Both the position numbers and the translations under genes were made by a program. A stretch of DNA of 25,492 nucleotides from Armatimonadota bacterium (GTDB lineage Bacteria; Actinomycetota; Acidimicrobiia; Spongiisociales; UBA5794). The stretch is from assembly GCA_008501565.1 (NCBI GenBank), contig QQUL01000260.1, positions 1 through 25,492 on the forward strand, in the 5' to 3' direction. The notes under the pieces were generated by a model. The model did not search any database. It was not told where the DNA came from and saw only the letters and a list, made by a program, of their open reading frames with translations. Positions 22,883 through 25,492 of this stretch are shown in pieces (position 1 is the first letter of the stretch; each line of letters begins with the position of its first letter).

Positions 22883-23796
22883 CAGCTCGTCACGAGAAGC
22901 TCGAGAAATCGCTCCCGGTCGACATCGAACATGACGGTTGCGTTCGGCTCGGATCCGTCGGTCCGTTCGTACGTATTGCCCATCTCATCATCATTCATGT
23001 ACTCCATCGCCACGGACATACGCCTCCCGGTGAACAGCGTCGGATCTATGAGATACGCAACCGCACAGGGGTCGTGCATCGGTGCACCCTCCCAGCCGTA
23101 CTTGTCCATGTCGTACTGCTGATAGAAGTCGATCATTCCCGCACATGCGTGCGCAACGACCGAATCGTGCTCGCGGAGTCGTGTGATCTGCGACGGTGGG
23201 AACAGCGCCTTGTGGGTCACGTCGAGGGGCAGGATCGTCATGTCGATACCGCTGTTGAACACGATGGCACCCGCGTGCGGATCGACAACGGCATTGAATT
23301 CTGCGAGCCGTGTGGTGTTGCCCGGCTCGTCGAACGCACCACCCATCCACACGATCTCACGGATCTTCGGGATGATTCGTCGTTCCTTGGCGATCGCCAT
23401 CCCGACATTCGTCAGAGGCCCAACCGGTACCAGGGTCACGGAGTTGTCGTCCGCGTCCATACACGTATCGATGATGTGATCGACACCATGCTTCGACTCG
23501 GCGGACCGTGCTGATGGCGGGATGTCGGCACCGTCGATGCCGGTGTCACCGTGGACATACTCAGCGGTGTACTGCTCGACGATCAAGGGAAGCTCGCAGC
23601 CCCGATAGACGGGAATGTCGTCACGCCCAACGAGCGACAGGAGAGCCAGCACGTTGTCCGTGACCCGGGGCTGTGGCACGTTCCCCGCAACCGAAACCAC
23701 CGAGTGGACTGAGATTTCGGGGGCAGCGAGCGCGAGGTAGAGAGCAAGGGCATCGTCCTGGCCGGGATCAGTGTCGAGAATGATCGATCGTGGCAT
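22870..23796 (-). CDS. Inosine/uridine-preferring nucleoside hydrolase family protein
   Basis: The 308-residue protein begins MPRSIILDTDPGQDDALAL, with D8, D10, D14 and D15 forming the Ca2+-binding cluster. VPVGPLTNV (123-131), MGGAF (151-155) and AEFNAVVDP (165-173) are core motifs. H241-D242 near MHDPCAVAYL is the late catalytic/metal pair. It cleaves ribonucleosides into base and ribose, or the analogous N-ribosides; the specificity is not readable. ATG at 23796 lies 1 bp after the stop of the upstream sugar-dehydrogenase-like gene (TGACATG), so it is in the same transcript. The 3' end overlaps the CoA-transferase start. Confidence 0.93.
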   Translation of the reverse strand: MPRSIILDTDPGQDDALALYLALAAPEISVHSVVSVAGNVPQPRVTDNVLALLSLVGRDDIPVYRGCELPLIVEQYTAEYVHGDTGIDGADIPPSARSAESKHGVDHIIDTCMDADDNSVTLVPVGPLTNVGMAIAKERRIIPKIREIVWMGGAFDEPGNTTRLAEFNAVVDPHAGAIVFNSGIDMTILPLDVTHKALFPPSQITRLREHDSVVAHACAGMIDFYQQYDMDKYGWEGAPMHDPCAVAYLIDPTLFTGRRMSVAMEYMNDDEMGNTYERTDGSEPNATVMFDVDRERFLELLVTSWCSL

Positions 23797-23797
23797 G

Positions 23798-25033
23798 TCA
23801 GCCGCCTTCGGTTGTGATCTTGAGCAGTGTGCCTGTCTGGGTCACGATGTATACCTCGCCGTCGCTGCCGGTGCCAAAACCAGTCGGGTTCCTCAGTGGA
23901 CCGACGCTCGGTGACCAGTCGACAACGACGCCGGATTTCGAGACGCTCCAGAGCCGACCCGAGCAGTAGTCGCTGTACATGAACTGCCCTCGAAGGCTCG
24001 GGATGAGGTCGCCTCGATAGACCACCCCGCCAGTGACTGAGCATCCGGCGTTGTGGGAGTACTCGGCGATCGGAAGCGTGAGGCCGTCCGCTTCGCAGCC
24101 AGAGCGGAAGCAGGACGATCCTTCCATGATTGGCCATCCGTAGTTGAGGTTCGGAATCGCTACCGAGGTGACGTTGACTTCTTCGACGTCGTTTTGCCCG
24201 ACGTCCGCAATCCACACATCGTCACCGTCGAAAGCAAAGCGCCATGGATTACGAAGACCGATCGCCCACACCTCCGGGGCACCTCCACTCCCATCTGCAT
24301 AAGGGTTGTCAGCCGGAATCCCATACCGCTCAACACCCTCGACACCCACAGCGATTCTCAGCATCGCGCCAAGCAGCGTGGTCGGGTCCTGCCCGTTCCC
24401 GAACCGGTCATTCGCAGCCCCACCGTCACCCATCCCTATCCACAGGTATCCATCGGGACCGAACGCGATCATTCCGCCGTTGTGGTTGCTCGCCGGCTGA
24501 TCAATCTCGAGGATGACTCTGCGAGAAGCCGTGTCGAAGACGCCATCGACGACTTCGAATTGTTCGACGATCGACTTCGGACCCTCGCCGACATAGGCCA
24601 CATAGGCAAGGTGGTTGGTCGCGTGTTGCGGATGGAATGCGAGGCCAAGCAACCCCTGTTCACCGCCGAAGACCACATCGCTTGAGATGACGAGCACAAC
24701 CTCGTGTCCAGCACCGTCCGCCTTGACAATCGTTCCGGTCTGCTCGACAACGAGATCCGACCCGCCTCCCGGGTCCGCAACAAGGAGCACGGGGTTGCTG
24801 AAACCGATGTCGATCTCCTCAACCCTGAGCGCCACATTCTCGAGAGGTATCGTGGTTGTGGTCGATGGCTCTGGTTGCGTCGTCGACGTGGTCGAAGTAC
24901 TCGGTGTGGTCGCCGCCGTCGTGACGACGGGGGGCTTGATGGTCGTACTCGTTTGACCACCCGGTACAGGGCTGGAGGTGCAGCTCACCACGGCGAGGCC
25001 AAGACCCACTACTGCGAATGCGAAGGGTTTCAC
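23798..25033 (-). CDS. Lipoprotein with PQQ-type glucose/sorbosone dehydrogenase (GSDH) domain
   Basis: The 411-residue protein starts with a lipoprotein signal (MKPFAFAVVGLGLAVVSC; lipobox VVSC, Cys18). A Thr/Ser/Pro-rich tether follows (about 19-63). The rest is a six-bladed propeller of the GSDH class: GGEQGLLGLAFHP (about 123-135), NHNGGMIAFGPDGYLWIGMGD (185-205), WAIGLRNPWRFAFD, WIADVGQND, and a C-terminal DGEVYIVTQTGTLLKI. Members oxidise aldoses or sorbosone, often with PQQ, outside the cytoplasm; binding of PQQ is not shown and the acceptor is unknown. Four cysteines in the distal part could form disulfides. GTG at 25033 is the start, 5 bp after the upstream stop. It is cotranscribed with the nucleoside hydrolase. 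Confidence 0.9.
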   Translation of the reverse strand: MKPFAFAVVGLGLAVVSCTSSPVPGGQTSTTIKPPVVTTAATTPSTSTTSTTQPEPSTTTTIPLENVALRVEEIDIGFSNPVLLVADPGGGSDLVVEQTGTIVKADGAGHEVVLVISSDVVFGGEQGLLGLAFHPQHATNHLAYVAYVGEGPKSIVEQFEVVDGVFDTASRRVILEIDQPASNHNGGMIAFGPDGYLWIGMGDGGAANDRFGNGQDPTTLLGAMLRIAVGVEGVERYGIPADNPYADGSGGAPEVWAIGLRNPWRFAFDGDDVWIADVGQNDVEEVNVTSVAIPNLNYGWPIMEGSSCFRSGCEADGLTLPIAEYSHNAGCSVTGGVVYRGDLIPSLRGQFMYSDYCSGRLWSVSKSGVVVDWSPSVGPLRNPTGFGTGSDGEVYIVTQTGTLLKITTEGG

Positions 25034-25038
25034 CGTGA

Positions 25039-25492
25039 CTATTCGTAGGCCTCGGATTCCTGCTTGGCTAGGAATTCGTAGATCTCGACCATGTCAACCC
25101 CGGGAATTGTTTCGACCGGCATCGCTGCGAGAACATGAGAATTGGGGCGAACCGATGGCCACGCGTGGCCGTTCCAACGCTCGGCCATGGATTCACTCAC
25201 CTGGCGGCAACAATCGCCGTCCGGGCACTTCGAAACACTTCGCCGCTCCGTGTTCCACCCGCGGAACCACTTCGCATCCTCAAACTTCGCGCCAACGGTG
25301 ATCGCCGAAACAGGATCACGCGTGGACTCAACAAAGGTTGCACACCAATATGTTCCCTGGGATGTATCGGTGTACTGATAGTGGATCGTGTATCTGGCTT
25401 CGGACGAGAAGGCCTGACGGGTCCCCCACTCTCGACAGAGGCGCTGACCTTCGATCGCTCCGGCAGAGTTCTTGGGAAAGGGAACTCCGTTG
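25039..25492 (-). CDS. C-terminal part of an unrecognised protein (5' end outside the window)
   Basis: The minus-strand frame is open from the window edge to TAG at 25041-25039, giving 150 residues without an initiator. It ends LAKQESEAYE. The visible part is mixed alpha/beta, Trp- and Tyr-rich (YTIHYQYTDTSQGTYWCATF) with a cysteine-rich patch KCPDGDCCRQ. No family is recognised. Its stop lies 5 bp before the GTG of the lipoprotein gene, so it is likely part of the same operon. Codon use is similar to the neighbours, with GC-rich third positions. It was read directly from the sequence because it lacks a start in the window. Confidence 0.75.
   Translation of the reverse strand, partial: NGVPFPKNSAGAIEGQRLCREWGTRQAFSSEARYTIHYQYTDTSQGTYWCATFVESTRDPVSAITVGAKFEDAKWFRGWNTERRSVSKCPDGDCCRQVSESMAERWNGHAWPSVRPNSHVLAAMPVETIPGVDMVEIYEFLAKQESEAYE

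Overview
The window is high-GC bacterial DNA with frequent GTG and TTG starts, short gaps and several genes that abut or overlap. It most likely comes from the Actinomycetota. The evidence is an InhA-type enoyl-ACP reductase, a two-subunit AdnAB-type helicase-nuclease, and the order ddl / small Lrp-like ligand-binding protein / rpmB / recG / rsmD, which resembles the same neighbourhood in mycobacteria and relatives. A deep-branching uncultured lineage such as Acidimicrobiia is possible, but that is inference. All genes were read from one sequence without database searches.

Left part (1-9512): housekeeping and envelope genes. rsmD (partial) and recG run leftward and overlap by GTGA. rpmB runs rightward, followed by a cold-shock-like reading frame with an amber codon at its third position, and a stand-alone RAM (Lrp/AsnC ligand-binding) protein. 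ddl converges on the RAM gene. Next come a six-TM GAF histidine kinase with no regulator beside it, an InhA-like fabI with a four-TM protein upstream in the same direction, a TrmA/RumA-type RNA uracil methyltransferase with Fe-S cysteines, and a membrane bPH2-SHOCT protein.

Middle (9513-17643): a 1.2-kb island with no credible gene, then a DNA end-processing cassette. The island holds two diverged copies of a modular element: a CCCCAAGG hairpin, a GC-rich body with CGAA-loop hairpins, and a pair of GTTTTCGCG boxes exactly 20 bp apart. Period-7 repeat arrays surround the element. The cassette is a small RecB-like Fe-S nuclease, then AdnA-like and AdnB-like helicase-nucleases overlapping by ATGA. 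All three nuclease domains keep their catalytic residues and Fe-S cysteines, and both motors keep Walker A and B.

Right part (17644-25492): dtd (D-aminoacyl-tRNA deacylase) diverges from a DUF368/PopT-type undecaprenyl-phosphate transporter gene. A leftward series follows: a CPA2 cation/proton antiporter with its TrkA-N/TrkA-C/USP-like regulator, an AMACR-like CoA-transferase family III protein, a nucleoside hydrolase, a PQQ-type glucose/sorbosone dehydrogenase-like lipoprotein, and the C-terminal end of an unrecognised protein.

The most unusual signals are not conventional genes: degenerate tandem arrays of exactly 7 bp in several unrelated unit sequences at gene edges (one contains the adnB stop codon), the duplicated modular element, a 15-bp dyad across the start codon of the small nuclease, and the amber-interrupted cold-shock-like frame.
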